Source: JAEUIE01 sp046350055
GTDB lineage: Bacteria > Planctomycetota > Planctomycetia > Gemmatales > HRBIN36
Direction of reading: 5' to 3'
Assembly (NCBI GenBank): GCA_046350055.1
Contig: JAXMBC010000001.1
Coordinates: 5,208,001-5,272,000 of the forward strand
DNA: 64,000 bases
Shown: piece by piece, positions 33,945-42,348 of the stretch
Numbering within the stretch: the first letter of the stretch is position 1
How the letters are laid out: each line of letters starts with the position of its first letter
The notes under the pieces: generated by a model
Databases searched by the model: none
The model's input: only the letters and a program-made list of their open reading frames with translations
Told to the model about the DNA's origin: nothing
Program-made: the position numbers and the translations under genes

Positions 33945-36938
33945 GTGTTGCGCACCCGGTTGTTTCGTTGGGCTCTGGCTGGATCGTTCGTCCTCGGCAT
34001 GGGGGCTATGCTGCCCGTTCCCGCCGATGACAAGGATATACAGGAACTCGAGAAGAAGCTTGCCGACCTGCAGAAGCAGCTCGCCGAGATGAAGAAAGCC
34101 GGCTCCAGCACCGCAGCCACGGCGAAGAAGCCGCTCACGCTGAAGGAAGCCGACACCTGGCGAAGCGTTCGCGCTGCCGTCCTTTCCAACGATGGCAAGT
34201 GGTTCGCCCACCGTGTCGGCCCCAACGAAGGCGAAGGGGAAGTGATCCTCCGTTCCGTCACTGACGGAAAGGAAACCAGGCACCCCGCTGGCGGTGGCTT
34301 CGGGCAACTGCAATTCAGCTTCGACAGCAAGTGGCTGGCCTTCTCAGTCACCCCCTACGTGAAGCCAGGTGGCCCATCCGGCGCCCCGCGTCCCAAGTCG
34401 AAGCTCGTCCTCATCAACCTCGCCACCGCTGAGAAGACCGAACTCGAAGGCGTCTCCTCCGGCGAGTTCTCCGGCGAAGCAGCCACCCACCTTGCCTACC
34501 GCAAAAGTGGCGAATCCACACCTCCCGCAGCAGCACCCGGTTCCTCCCCTGGTGCGCCAACTCAGCCCAATGCTGCCACAGCCACCGCCCACACTGGCAC
34601 CGATCTCGTCCTCCGCAACCTCGCTACCGGCGTCGAACTCCTCCTCGGCAACGTCTCCGATTACAGCTTCAACAAGCTCGGCACCTGGCTCGTTACCACC
34701 ATCGATGCCGCTGGCCAGGTAGGCAATGGCGTCTACCTGCACGATCTGAAGACCTCCGCCACCTACCCCGTGGAGAATGGCAAGGCTGCCTACCGCAGCA
34801 TCAGTTGGAACGAAGACCGCACCGCCTTCACCGTCACCAAATCGGTCGAAGACGCCGGCTACGAATCCAAATGGCTCAGCATCATCGGCTTCACCAACCT
34901 CGGCCCAACACCGACGAAAGTTGCCTACGATCCCAAGGGTGACAAAGACTTCCCCACCGACATGGCCATCAGTGCCAATCGCCCCGTGAGCTGGAACGAT
35001 GCTCTCGACGCCTTCCACTTTGGCATCGCTGAACGCAAGAAGAAAGAAACAGGCACTCGCCCTGCTGCCACTTCGACCACACCAGGCAAGACAGCGGAGA
35101 AAACCGCCAGCACCGAGAACAAGCCAACCGCTCCCGCTGCAGCTTCCCCTGCAACCCCGGCCAAGCCCGATCTCGTCATCTGGCACTGGAAGGACGAACG
35201 CCTGCAGCCCATGCAGCAGGTACAGGCCTCCTCCGACAAGACTTTCACCTACGCTGCGACGTACCGGGTGAAGGACAAGAAGTTCCACCGCCTGGCCGAC
35301 GACGCGGTGAAGAACATCAGCCTCGCCCCCAAGCAGAAGTTCGCTATCGGCCGCGATAGCAAGCCCTACGACTATATGGGCAACCTCGATGGCCGCCGCT
35401 ACACCGATATCTACGTGATCAACCTGGCGACGGGCGAACGCAAGAAGGCCCTCACCAAGGCCCGGTATGTCTACGGCCCATCCCCCGCCGGCACCCACTT
35501 CCTTTATTATGATGCAGGCCACTTCTTCGCTCACGACATGGCCACCGGCAAAGCCGCCAACCTCACTGCCGGCATCAACACCACCAATTTCGTGAATGAA
35601 GAAGACGACCACAATGTCGAGAAGCCACCACAGTCCACACTGGGCTGGACTCGCGATGGCACGCAGGTTTTCCTCTCTGATGGCTGGGACATCTGGACCG
35701 TCAATGTAGATGGCAGTGGCGGCAAGAACCTCACCAGCAATGGCCGCAAGGATCAGATCCGCTACCAGGGCATCACCCAGTACGAACCGGAACCCAAGCC
35801 CGGCTACGATCTCACCAAGCCCCTCTACGTCACCATGTATGGCGAGTGGACCAAGAAGAGCGGCGTCGGCCGCATCGATCCCGGCTCAACGACAGTCAAG
35901 CAACTCGTCTGGACCGATGCCGCCGTCGGCACCCCGTTCAAGGCCCGCAATGCCGATGTCTTCGCCTACACCAGGCAGACCGCGATTGATGCTCCCAACT
36001 TCTTCGTGACCGATGCCAGCTTCACCAGCGGCAAACAAGTCACCGACAGCAATCCGCAACAGAAAGACTACCTCTGGACCGCCGGTACCAAGCTCATTGA
36101 CTACTCCGGCACCGCCGGCAAGAAGCTGCAAGGTACCATCTATCTGCCCGCCAACTACCAGCCCGGCAAGGCATACCCCACGGTCATCTACATCTACGAA
36201 AAGCTCAGCCAGGGTACGCACCAGTACACGCCGCCCAGCTTCCGGGGCGGGTTCAACAAGTCAATCTACACCTCCAACGGCTATGCGGTGCTGACGCCTG
36301 ACATCACCTACCGCATCAACGATCCGGGCAAATCGTCGATGGAATGCATCCTGCCCGCGCTCGATGCTGCCATCAAGACCGGCATCGTCGATGGCGACAA
36401 GGTCGGCCTGCATGGCCACTCATGGGGCGGCTACCAGACCGCGTTCGCCATCACCCAGACCAACCGCTTCAAGTGTGCCATTGCCGGGGCCCCGCTGACC
36501 GACCTCATCAGCATGTACAGCAGCGTCTACTGGAACAGCGGCTCAGCTAACCAGCCAATCTTCGAGAGCAGCCAGGGTCGCTTCACTGCCGGCTACTGGG
36601 ACGAGCAGGAAGCCTACATCCGCAACAGCCCCGTCTTCTTCGCCAAGAAGGTGCAGACCCCGCTGCTGCTCCTGCACAACGACAAGGACGGCGCCGTTGA
36701 TTTCACCCAGGGCATTGAATACTACAACACGCTGCGAAGGCTACAAAAGCCGGTGGTGATGCTGCAGTACAAGGGCGAGAACCACGGCCTGGCCAAGACC
36801 GAGAACCAGAAAGACTATGCCACCCGTATGCGCGAGTTCTTCGACCACTACCTGATGGGCAAACCCGCCCCCGATTGGTGGAAAGAAGGCGTACCCCATC
36901 TCAAGATCGACGAGCACCTCAAGAAACGCGGCGAGTGA
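33945..36938 (+). CDS. Secreted S9 (prolyl oligopeptidase) family serine peptidase
   Basis: GTG 33945 was chosen because GAGGAG (33932-33937) is seven bases upstream and the product then begins with a normal signal peptide (LFRWALAGSFVLGMGAMLPVPA). A coiled coil (residues 27-50: ELEKKLADLQKQLAEMKKA) precedes a beta-propeller of WD40/DPP-like blades with a Pro/Ala-rich insert near 375-410. The C-terminal alpha/beta hydrolase carries GHSWGG with the nucleophile near Ser826, an Asp in HNDKDGAVD near 915, and His in GENHG near 947. The length (about 997 residues) exceeds typical DPP-IV-like enzymes because of the coiled coil and linker. It likely degrades peptides in the periplasm. Confidence 0.9.
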   Translation: MLRTRLFRWALAGSFVLGMGAMLPVPADDKDIQELEKKLADLQKQLAEMKKAGSSTAATAKKPLTLKEADTWRSVRAAVLSNDGKWFAHRVGPNEGEGEVILRSVTDGKETRHPAGGGFGQLQFSFDSKWLAFSVTPYVKPGGPSGAPRPKSKLVLINLATAEKTELEGVSSGEFSGEAATHLAYRKSGESTPPAAAPGSSPGAPTQPNAATATAHTGTDLVLRNLATGVELLLGNVSDYSFNKLGTWLVTTIDAAGQVGNGVYLHDLKTSATYPVENGKAAYRSISWNEDRTAFTVTKSVEDAGYESKWLSIIGFTNLGPTPTKVAYDPKGDKDFPTDMAISANRPVSWNDALDAFHFGIAERKKKETGTRPAATSTTPGKTAEKTASTENKPTAPAAASPATPAKPDLVIWHWKDERLQPMQQVQASSDKTFTYAATYRVKDKKFHRLADDAVKNISLAPKQKFAIGRDSKPYDYMGNLDGRRYTDIYVINLATGERKKALTKARYVYGPSPAGTHFLYYDAGHFFAHDMATGKAANLTAGINTTNFVNEEDDHNVEKPPQSTLGWTRDGTQVFLSDGWDIWTVNVDGSGGKNLTSNGRKDQIRYQGITQYEPEPKPGYDLTKPLYVTMYGEWTKKSGVGRIDPGSTTVKQLVWTDAAVGTPFKARNADVFAYTRQTAIDAPNFFVTDASFTSGKQVTDSNPQQKDYLWTAGTKLIDYSGTAGKKLQGTIYLPANYQPGKAYPTVIYIYEKLSQGTHQYTPPSFRGGFNKSIYTSNGYAVLTPDITYRINDPGKSSMECILPALDAAIKTGIVDGDKVGLHGHSWGGYQTAFAITQTNRFKCAIAGAPLTDLISMYSSVYWNSGSANQPIFESSQGRFTAGYWDEQEAYIRNSPVFFAKKVQTPLLLLHNDKDGAVDFTQGIEYYNTLRRLQKPVVMLQYKGENHGLAKTENQKDYATRMREFFDHYLMGKPAPDWWKEGVPHLKIDEHLKKRGE

Positions 36939-36954
36939 GTCATAGTAAGGCGAG

Positions 36955-36974
36955 CGGGGGGCGTAAGCCCCCCG
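36955..36974. terminator. GC-rich hairpin after S9 peptidase gene
   Basis: CGGGGGGC-GTAA-GCCCCCCG forms an eight-base stem with a four-base loop 17 bp after the stop. No T run follows, so it may be a repeat hairpin that acts as a weak terminator. Confidence 0.5.
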
Positions 36975-37109
36975 AGTCATACAGCCGATTCGTGTACCAT
37001 GTTTTGCTGGTACTCCAGCTAACCATGCCTCCGTGACTCAAGGCTATTGCAAGCTTGCTGCAGCAACGTAATCGTGACCGGCTTCGAACGAGACAAGCGT
37101 AATGTCGCG

Positions 37110-37216
37110 ATTGCCACGTTAGTGGCTAAATGTGAATAGCCGTGGGTGAGCGAAGCGAACCCACGGTACACTTCGCTCCACCCATGGCTATTCACATAAC
37201 GCCGCTCCGCGGCTCA
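37110..37216. repeat. REP-like palindromic element (family A), copy 3
   Basis: TTGCCACGTTAGTGGCTAAA, TGTGAATAGCCGTGGGTG, loop AGCGAAGCGA, ACCCACGG, then CACCCATGGCTATTCACAT and GCCGCTCCGCGGC. It ends directly at the stop codon of the minus-strand gene beginning 37218, so it sits at the junction of two convergent genes. Confidence 0.85.
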
Positions 37217-37217
37217 C

Positions 37218-38297
37218 CTACTTCCCCGACACCCCCGGCATGGCATGTAGCCCGCCTACCCCCCGAGGCGTCTCCGTCTTCTCCATCACCTTCACCTCCA
37301 CCGGCACCACTGTCGTCACCCATACGCTTCGCTTCCGTCCCGTACTCAGCGTGATCTCCTCCTTACCCTTCCGCAACTGGACCCGCCACACCCCGGTCGT
37401 TCCCGGTTTCAAATCCGCTGCCAGCTTGCCATCACTGGTCCTGCTGGCCACCACATGCATTGACCCCGTTTCCCCCGGTATCAGCGCTCCCATCACAGGC
37501 AAGTGCAACTGCTCCTGGCTCGGATCATTCACCACGCCATAGTACCGGTCGCGGCCCTGCTCCAGGAAGGTGTAGATGGGTGCCTTGCTGTCGCTGGAGA
37601 TACTCCGGTTGAACGTCGGATCATCAGGATGGAAGATGAGCGGACCTTCGTTCTTCACTTTCAGCACCAGCACCAGCCCCTCGCCGGCTGGAACGCCATT
37701 CGAGTTCGCCCGGTAGAGGTACTTCAGTTCCTGCTTCGTCATGGCCAGCGGCGTCACGCTCAGCATGCCCACCCGCCGCGTTTCACCCATTTTGATCGGC
37801 TGCATCTCCGGCAGGATCGGCTCCGTCGGCGGAATGATCTTCCCCGCTGACTGCTTCTCCCCTGCCTTGCTCAGCGGAGGCATCACTTCCTTGCGACGTG
37901 CCTCGAAGAAGTCCTCATACAGCCCCTGATCAGGGATGCTCTCCAGGATATGCGGCTGCTTGCTCCGCTGCTGTTGCTGAAAGAGATACGCTAAGCCAAT
38001 GGTGGAACCGATCGCGTAGGGAACAAGCAGCGACAACACCCAGACACTCAGCGGCAACCGCCGCGGTCCGCCCGAAGTGGGCGCAGTCAGCCGGGGCGAA
38101 TCGGTCGGCCACGGCGAGCTGGAAGCCTGCTCAAGCACCGGGAAGACAGGAGCCTCCACCACCGGCGGAGTCTCCAGCGGCGGCAGCGGATCGGGCACTT
38201 CACTTCCCAGCGGGTCAGGCACCGTTTCCACCATCGGCTCACTCACAGGCGGCTGCATCGTGCCATCGGGCAATACCGGCTCATTCAGTTCAGGCAT
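37218..38297 (-). CDS. Hypothetical single-pass membrane protein with Pro/Glu-rich N-terminus
   Basis: From ATG 38297 (MPELNEPVLPDGTMQPP) the protein has 359 residues. The first 85 are Pro/Glu/Ser-rich and unstructured. One membrane helix follows (LSVWVLSLLVPYAIGSTIGLAYLF), then a periplasmic part with a helical stretch (LYEDFFEARRKEVMPPL) and a beta-sandwich-like domain (LVLVLKVKNEGPLIFHPDDPTF...) resembling DUF4352-type immunoglobulin-like folds. No enzyme motif is seen. Divergent from the quinone-oxidoreductase gene. Confidence 0.65.
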   Translation of the reverse strand: MPELNEPVLPDGTMQPPVSEPMVETVPDPLGSEVPDPLPPLETPPVVEAPVFPVLEQASSSPWPTDSPRLTAPTSGGPRRLPLSVWVLSLLVPYAIGSTIGLAYLFQQQQRSKQPHILESIPDQGLYEDFFEARRKEVMPPLSKAGEKQSAGKIIPPTEPILPEMQPIKMGETRRVGMLSVTPLAMTKQELKYLYRANSNGVPAGEGLVLVLKVKNEGPLIFHPDDPTFNRSISSDSKAPIYTFLEQGRDRYYGVVNDPSQEQLHLPVMGALIPGETGSMHVVASRTSDGKLAADLKPGTTGVWRVQLRKGKEEITLSTGRKRSVWVTTVVPVEVKVMEKTETPRGVGGLHAMPGVSGK

Positions 38298-38382
38298 GAT
38301 CCATCTCATCGGCAACACTGTAAGATGAAATGATAGCGTCTGAACCAGAGGCTTGCACCCTCATCTTCCGGGAGCTATCCCC

Positions 38383-39384
38383 ATGCTTGCAGCCTACATC
38401 ACGCAGCCCGGCCCTGCCGACAGCATTCAGATCGGCGAACTCCCGACTCCTCAGCCCGGCCCCGGCGAACTGCTCGTCGAGATCAGCCACTCCGCTCTCA
38501 ACCCCATCGATGTCTACATTCGTGCCGGGACCATTCCCGCCAAGCTGCCCAGCCAGTTCATCCCCCATGCTGACTTTGCCGGCGTCGTGAAAGCGGTGGG
38601 CGAAGGCACCAGCAGGTTCCATGTCGGTGCAAAGGTATGGGGCTCGAACCAGGGCATGATGGGCCGCCAGGGGACCGCCTCCCAGTTCGCCGCCATCCAC
38701 GAAGACTGGTGCTATCCCCTGCCCGCCGGGGTGGACGCCGCCGACGCCGCTGCTGTGGCCCTCACTGGCATCACCGCCCACCTGGGCCTCTTCCGCACTG
38801 GCGAACTCAAGCCCGGCGAAACCGTCTTCGTCAACGGCGGCACCGGTGGCGTCGGCTCCATGGTCGTGCAGATGGCCAAGGCTCATGGAGCCAAAGTCAT
38901 CACCACCGTGGGCAGTGCCGAGAAAGCCCAGCAGTGCCGCGACTGGGGAGCCGATGGCGTGCTCAACTACAAAAACGACGATGTCCCCGCCGGCATCAAG
39001 TCGCTCACCGACGGCCAGGGAGTGGATCTCTGGTTTGAAACCCAGCGCGACCCCAGCTTCGAGCAGATTGTCCCCCTGATGAAAATGCGAGGCCGCATCG
39101 TGGTGATCGCCGGCCGCGCCGCCAAACCCGCCCTCCCCTTCGGCCCCTTCTACACCCGCGACCTCAGCGTGCGAGGCTTCGCCATGTTCAATGCCACCCC
39201 CTCCGAACAGCGCCGCTGTGCCGAGGACATCAGCCGCTGGCTCGCCGCCGGCAAGCTGCAGGCCCTCATCGGCCAGACCTTCCGCCTCACCCAAACCGCC
39301 GCCGCCCACGCCCTGCTGGAAGCCAACACCCTCCACAACGCCGGCACCCTCGCCGGCAAGGTAGTCGTAGCATGCGGAGAATGA
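38383..39384 (+). CDS. Zinc-free MDR-type NADPH:quinone oxidoreductase
   Basis: The 333-residue medium-chain dehydrogenase starts MLAAYITQPGPADSIQIGEL and has SALNPIDVYIRAG (no zinc Cys), a Rossmann motif VFVNGGTGGVGSMVVQMAKAHGA near 141-163, and the C-terminal domain ending TLAGKVVVACGE. It lacks the zinc-ligand pattern GHE, so it belongs with quinone reductase/crotonase-type members. GGGAGC lies 7 nt before the ATG at 38383. The substrate is not known. Confidence 0.87.
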   Translation: MLAAYITQPGPADSIQIGELPTPQPGPGELLVEISHSALNPIDVYIRAGTIPAKLPSQFIPHADFAGVVKAVGEGTSRFHVGAKVWGSNQGMMGRQGTASQFAAIHEDWCYPLPAGVDAADAAAVALTGITAHLGLFRTGELKPGETVFVNGGTGGVGSMVVQMAKAHGAKVITTVGSAEKAQQCRDWGADGVLNYKNDDVPAGIKSLTDGQGVDLWFETQRDPSFEQIVPLMKMRGRIVVIAGRAAKPALPFGPFYTRDLSVRGFAMFNATPSEQRRCAEDISRWLAAGKLQALIGQTFRLTQTAAAHALLEANTLHNAGTLAGKVVVACGE

Positions 39385-39524
39385 CACAGCCGTTGGCAAT
39401 ACGCGAATCGGGTGCCATGGTTATCGTGTACGCACGATAACCATGCCCCACTACTGTTAAGTGACGCTTAGCAATACAGCCCTCGAAGAAGGCGACCGGT
39501 CAATAGCTGGCTGCAAAGCTGCCG

Positions 39525-39920
39525 CTACTTCGCCTCGCCCGACACCATCAGCACCACTTCCCGCAAGTCAGGATCACACACGAAGCAGTGTACCTGCCCG
39601 CTGAACGGCCCTGTTTTGACGACAGCCAACTGGCAGACAATCGCGTAACTGGAACGAGGCGGAATCTCAATCGGGGGCTCATGCTTCGCACGGAAGCGGG
39701 CGTTTACCCCTCAGCAATCTGCCAACCCGACGATCCGTACCATCATGTTGGTCGGGTTCGTCACCAGAAAGCTCACCTCCTGCTCTTGCCCCGGCTGCGA
39801 CGCCACCTCCCGCTCCGGCAACTCAATCACACACTGCGTAGGCTGCAACGAATCGTAATACAACCAGCCCCCCAAGGCCAGCAAGACAATCCCCAGTACA
39901 AACAAGACTCTTGCCAGCAC
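39525..39920 (-). CDS. DUF1573-like membrane-anchored protein with in-frame UGA (candidate selenoprotein)
   Basis: GTG 39920 opens a frame with a membrane helix (VLFVLGIVLLALGGWLYY) and a beta-sandwich start (CVIELPEREVASQPGQEQ, then VSFLVTNPTNMMVRIVGLADC). Codon 70 is TGA (39711-39713). The same frame continues for 61 more codons to a TAG at 39525: GVNARFRAKHEPPIEIPP...YAIVCQLAVVKTGPFSGQVH...LREVVLMVSGEAK. This is the expected second half of a DUF1573 domain and aligns with the SCSC-VPVTIPANDKLNI region of the protein at 42349-43260. The UGA follows a Cys codon (Cys-UGA-Gly). Downstream, GCTTC-CGTGC-GAAGC forms a hairpin whose loop begins 18 nt after UGA and has G as second base, matching bacterial SECIS rules. 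Alternative: a fresh nonsense mutation. Neither half shows other damage. Confidence 0.6.
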
Positions 39921-39932
39921 TGCCTGCCTCTA

Positions 39933-39970
39933 CTTAGCACTTAGGACTTAGGACTTAGCACCTAGCACTT
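39933..39970. repeat. Degenerate ACTTAGC/ACTTAGG heptamer repeat
   Basis: CTTAGCACTTAGGACTTAGG and ACTTAGCACCTAGCACTT form five imperfect heptamers between the DUF1559 gene and the UGA-containing gene. Related arrays lie at 51549-51583, 52370-52386 and 57678-57761. Confidence 0.7.
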
Positions 39971-39972
39971 CT

Positions 39973-40854
39973 TCACGGCCATTCTACCACCTCCCCGCCA
40001 CTCCTGGTACACAAAGCGGGAATCAGCGGGGCTGCGCCGTAGTTCAGGAACTGAGCACTGCCATCAGCCAGCAGGAAGTGGGCTCCACTGGGGTGCAGGC
40101 TCCAGAAGTGAAACGTGTCGCACATGTTATCGACCTTGCCCTTGGCAAAGACATACGGCCCCAGCGGACAGCCGGGAATGTAGCTGCCAAAGGGATTATT
40201 CTCTTTCCCACCTAGCAACAGATCGGGCGAGCCGGTACCCGCTACGCCGACGCTGGCATACCACCAGCCGTACCAGAAATCGGGGCTGGGAGGTCTCTCG
40301 CCCACGACAATCGTGTTGGAGGTGCCATCGTGAATATCGGTCAACTTCACCCGGCTGTTGAGGTACAGGCAACCATCGGGCTTGTCCCACGAGGAGCCAA
40401 GCACGCCGACGTAACTGGTGAGAGCAACAAAGTACCGGCCCCGGGCATATTGCGGTTCGTGGACCCGCTCATCGGCAGGGCAACCGAAGAGTCTCATCGG
40501 CCTGCTGAAGTATTCATGAGGCGGATTATTGAAGGGAAGTCGATCCTGACGATAGGCTTGTTCGATCTGTCGCCAAGCAGATTCCTGTTCCAGGTAGGGC
40601 AACAATCGCGCCTGCCAGCCCAGGCTGGGATAGGGCACCCCGGGACGATTGGGAGTCACTCCCGAAGGCAGCACGCCATAATCGTTGTGATAGAGGTGCA
40701 AGGCAATGCCGAGTTGGTGCAACTGACTGGCACAGCGCAGCCGATCCGCCGCCGCCCGCACCTTCTGGATCGCCGGCATGAGCAGGCCGATGAGCATGAA
40801 GATCACACCCATGACGGCGAGGAGTTCGACGAGGGTGAAGGCACGGCGTGGCAT
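39973..40854 (-). CDS. DUF1559 prepilin-like protein
   Basis: The 293-residue protein has a type IV prepilin N-terminus (MPRRAFTLVELLAVMGVIFMLIGLLMPAIQ, with the Phe/Glu5 pattern), then RCASQLHQLGIALHLYHNDYGVLPSG, the DUF1559 signature, and the C-terminal HFWSLHPSGAHFLLADGSAQFL typical of the family. Planctomycetes encode very many such proteins; they are thought to form pilin-like surface structures, but none is well studied. It lies 52 nt upstream of the UGA-containing gene and 33 nt downstream of the AT-rich gene. Confidence 0.92.
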   Translation of the reverse strand: MPRRAFTLVELLAVMGVIFMLIGLLMPAIQKVRAAADRLRCASQLHQLGIALHLYHNDYGVLPSGVTPNRPGVPYPSLGWQARLLPYLEQESAWRQIEQAYRQDRLPFNNPPHEYFSRPMRLFGCPADERVHEPQYARGRYFVALTSYVGVLGSSWDKPDGCLYLNSRVKLTDIHDGTSNTIVVGERPPSPDFWYGWWYASVGVAGTGSPDLLLGGKENNPFGSYIPGCPLGPYVFAKGKVDNMCDTFHFWSLHPSGAHFLLADGSAQFLNYGAAPLIPALCTRSGGEVVEWP

Positions 40855-40887
40855 GTAAATCTCCGAATGAAAACTGCATTGATCACA

Positions 40888-41856
40888 TTACAATGCAGCT
40901 TTCTTCTGACGATACAGTATATATATAGCAAGCACTAGCATAAATATTCCAATAAGGCTGCAATACAAATACCATGGTATTGATACTGAAACACTTCTTG
41001 CCCACAACGGTTCAGGCAAATTGTAGGCAGTCAGCGCGTAAAGATCACGCGAATATCTTAATGTCGATACGCCTTCGATAGTCCATTCCTCATATGATTC
41101 ATTTGTTAAGTCAGCGGACTTGCCATACTTATGGCTTACTGTTGCCGGCATCTTTATGTTATTGTGCAACGCGTCAGTAAAATATGCTATCCTTTCGTAA
41201 GGCCGAGTCTTCGTACCATTTTCATATTTGTATGTTATACTTAGGGACAATTGTATAATTGCATACATGTTATCCTTGTCCATTGTCATGAAGCCATTGT
41301 ATGAAGTAGTTTCGTCAGATACCGACAGACTGCTGTTTTCGTATCTTATCGGAATCTTCACTATGTTCTTCCCATGCTCTTGCAACAACTGGATTTCACC
41401 CAGTTTTGCATTCTTAGAAGATGCCAGTTCCCGTAGCGTCCTGCCTCTAACCATGTACGGTGAAAATACTGTTCTATTGAGCCGATCCTTTATAAGGAAT
41501 TTAGTTGCATCAGTTTCTTTTTGCACATTTACAAGTTTATGAATACCGTTTGTAGTATTTATCATATATGAGTAATCGCCATCAAGCGCAGAGTATATTA
41601 GTTTATCGTATCTTGGGAGCTGCGACTTGTTTGGAAAATCCTTATCAACAGTATTTTCACACTTCATGGATAAGCCATTAACAAAGTACTTTCTCATGAA
41701 ATAATTATCAGGCAAGTGCGAAGATTTTGCTCTCATGGAAAACGTCATATTGTCGATCGATTTAATTAGCACTTCGTGCGAATTGATAATGTCATTAATA
41801 GTTACTCTATCTTTAATGGGGCTTGTGAAGACTATCAGTGCGATGAAGTGAATCAT
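40888..41856 (-). CDS. AT-rich hypothetical protein with C-terminal membrane helix
   Basis: The 322-residue protein is coded by clearly AT-richer DNA than its neighbours, which suggests transfer. The N-terminus (MIHFIALIVFTS) may be a short signal. The body is strand-rich and polar with no recognised domain. A membrane helix near the end (WYLYCSLIGIFMLVLAIYILY) is followed by a basic tail (RQKKAAL), so the bulk is probably outside the cytoplasm. It lies between the Cys-rich peptide gene and the DUF1559 gene on one strand. Confidence 0.7.
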   Translation of the reverse strand: MIHFIALIVFTSPIKDRVTINDIINSHEVLIKSIDNMTFSMRAKSSHLPDNYFMRKYFVNGLSMKCENTVDKDFPNKSQLPRYDKLIYSALDGDYSYMINTTNGIHKLVNVQKETDATKFLIKDRLNRTVFSPYMVRGRTLRELASSKNAKLGEIQLLQEHGKNIVKIPIRYENSSLSVSDETTSYNGFMTMDKDNMYAIIQLSLSITYKYENGTKTRPYERIAYFTDALHNNIKMPATVSHKYGKSADLTNESYEEWTIEGVSTLRYSRDLYALTAYNLPEPLWARSVSVSIPWYLYCSLIGIFMLVLAIYILYRQKKAAL

Positions 41857-41890
41857 GTGGTCCTCATGTGTTACTGACGTTTCCGTCAGA

Positions 41891-41969
41891 AATTGACTCT
41901 ACGCAGAATACCCAGATTCGTAAGGATCTAAAACCAGCGATTTTACAGGGAGATTCGATAGAGTCAATT
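41891..41969. repeat. Inverted repeat in leader of AT-rich gene
   Basis: AATTGACTCTA (41891-41901) and its exact complement TAGAGTCAATT (41959-41969) enclose 57 nt, 34 bp upstream of the minus-strand start. A small TGACG-TTTC-CGTCA hairpin lies between this and the start. Possible regulatory leader. Confidence 0.5.
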
Positions 41970-42046
41970 GGTATTGAATCCTTATCTAGTGTATAAATAA
42001 TTACAAGCATGCCATTAGTACAATGACATGCTCATTCTATTTAGCA

Positions 42047-42298
42047 TTACGAATTCAGATCGCACCAGTAGACGCCTAAACCATTAGCTTTCTCTTTGCA
42101 CACGCATTGATTCTGAGTGCAAGTATTATCACCCGTGCAGTATTGTCCACTTTGAGAAGCAGTGCATGCATTGCAACCTTTGCATTCAGTGGCTTGGCCA
42201 GGGTCAGCCCACAAATACCCGCTCGGTGTTAAGAATGCACCGCAAATCAGCAAGGTAAAACCAAAGCTGAACAACCCCTTGTGCAAGAAGTTCTTCAT
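42047..42298 (-). CDS. Secreted eight-cysteine small peptide
   Basis: ATG 42298 has a strong site (GGAGGAG at 42305-42311). The product has 83 residues: signal peptide MKNFLHKGLFSFGFTLLICG through about Ala36, then a mature part of roughly 48 residues with eight Cys in the order ECKGCNACTA, YCTGDNTCTQNQCVCKEK, YWCDLNS. An even number of Cys in an exported peptide suggests four disulfides or a metal site. No known bacteriocin or toxin family is recognised. It lies 50 bp after a MauE-type redox membrane protein gene on the same strand, which supports an oxidative-folding link. Confidence 0.75.
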   Translation of the reverse strand: MKNFLHKGLFSFGFTLLICGAFLTPSGYLWADPGQATECKGCNACTASQSGQYCTGDNTCTQNQCVCKEKANGLGVYWCDLNS

Positions 42299-42348
42299 CA
42301 CAATCTCCTCCACATTGATCCACCGCCTTGGTTACCTCACCAGAGGGA

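Noticed and set aside
34344..35612. Long antisense open frame (422 codons) opposite the S9 peptidase gene
   Set aside because: Explained by GC-rich third positions of the real gene; composition (Gly/Val-rich) and lack of a domain or ribosome binding site argue against it. The same holds for 38290-39399, 26416-27591, 50678-51514, 51561-52376 and 61657-62661.
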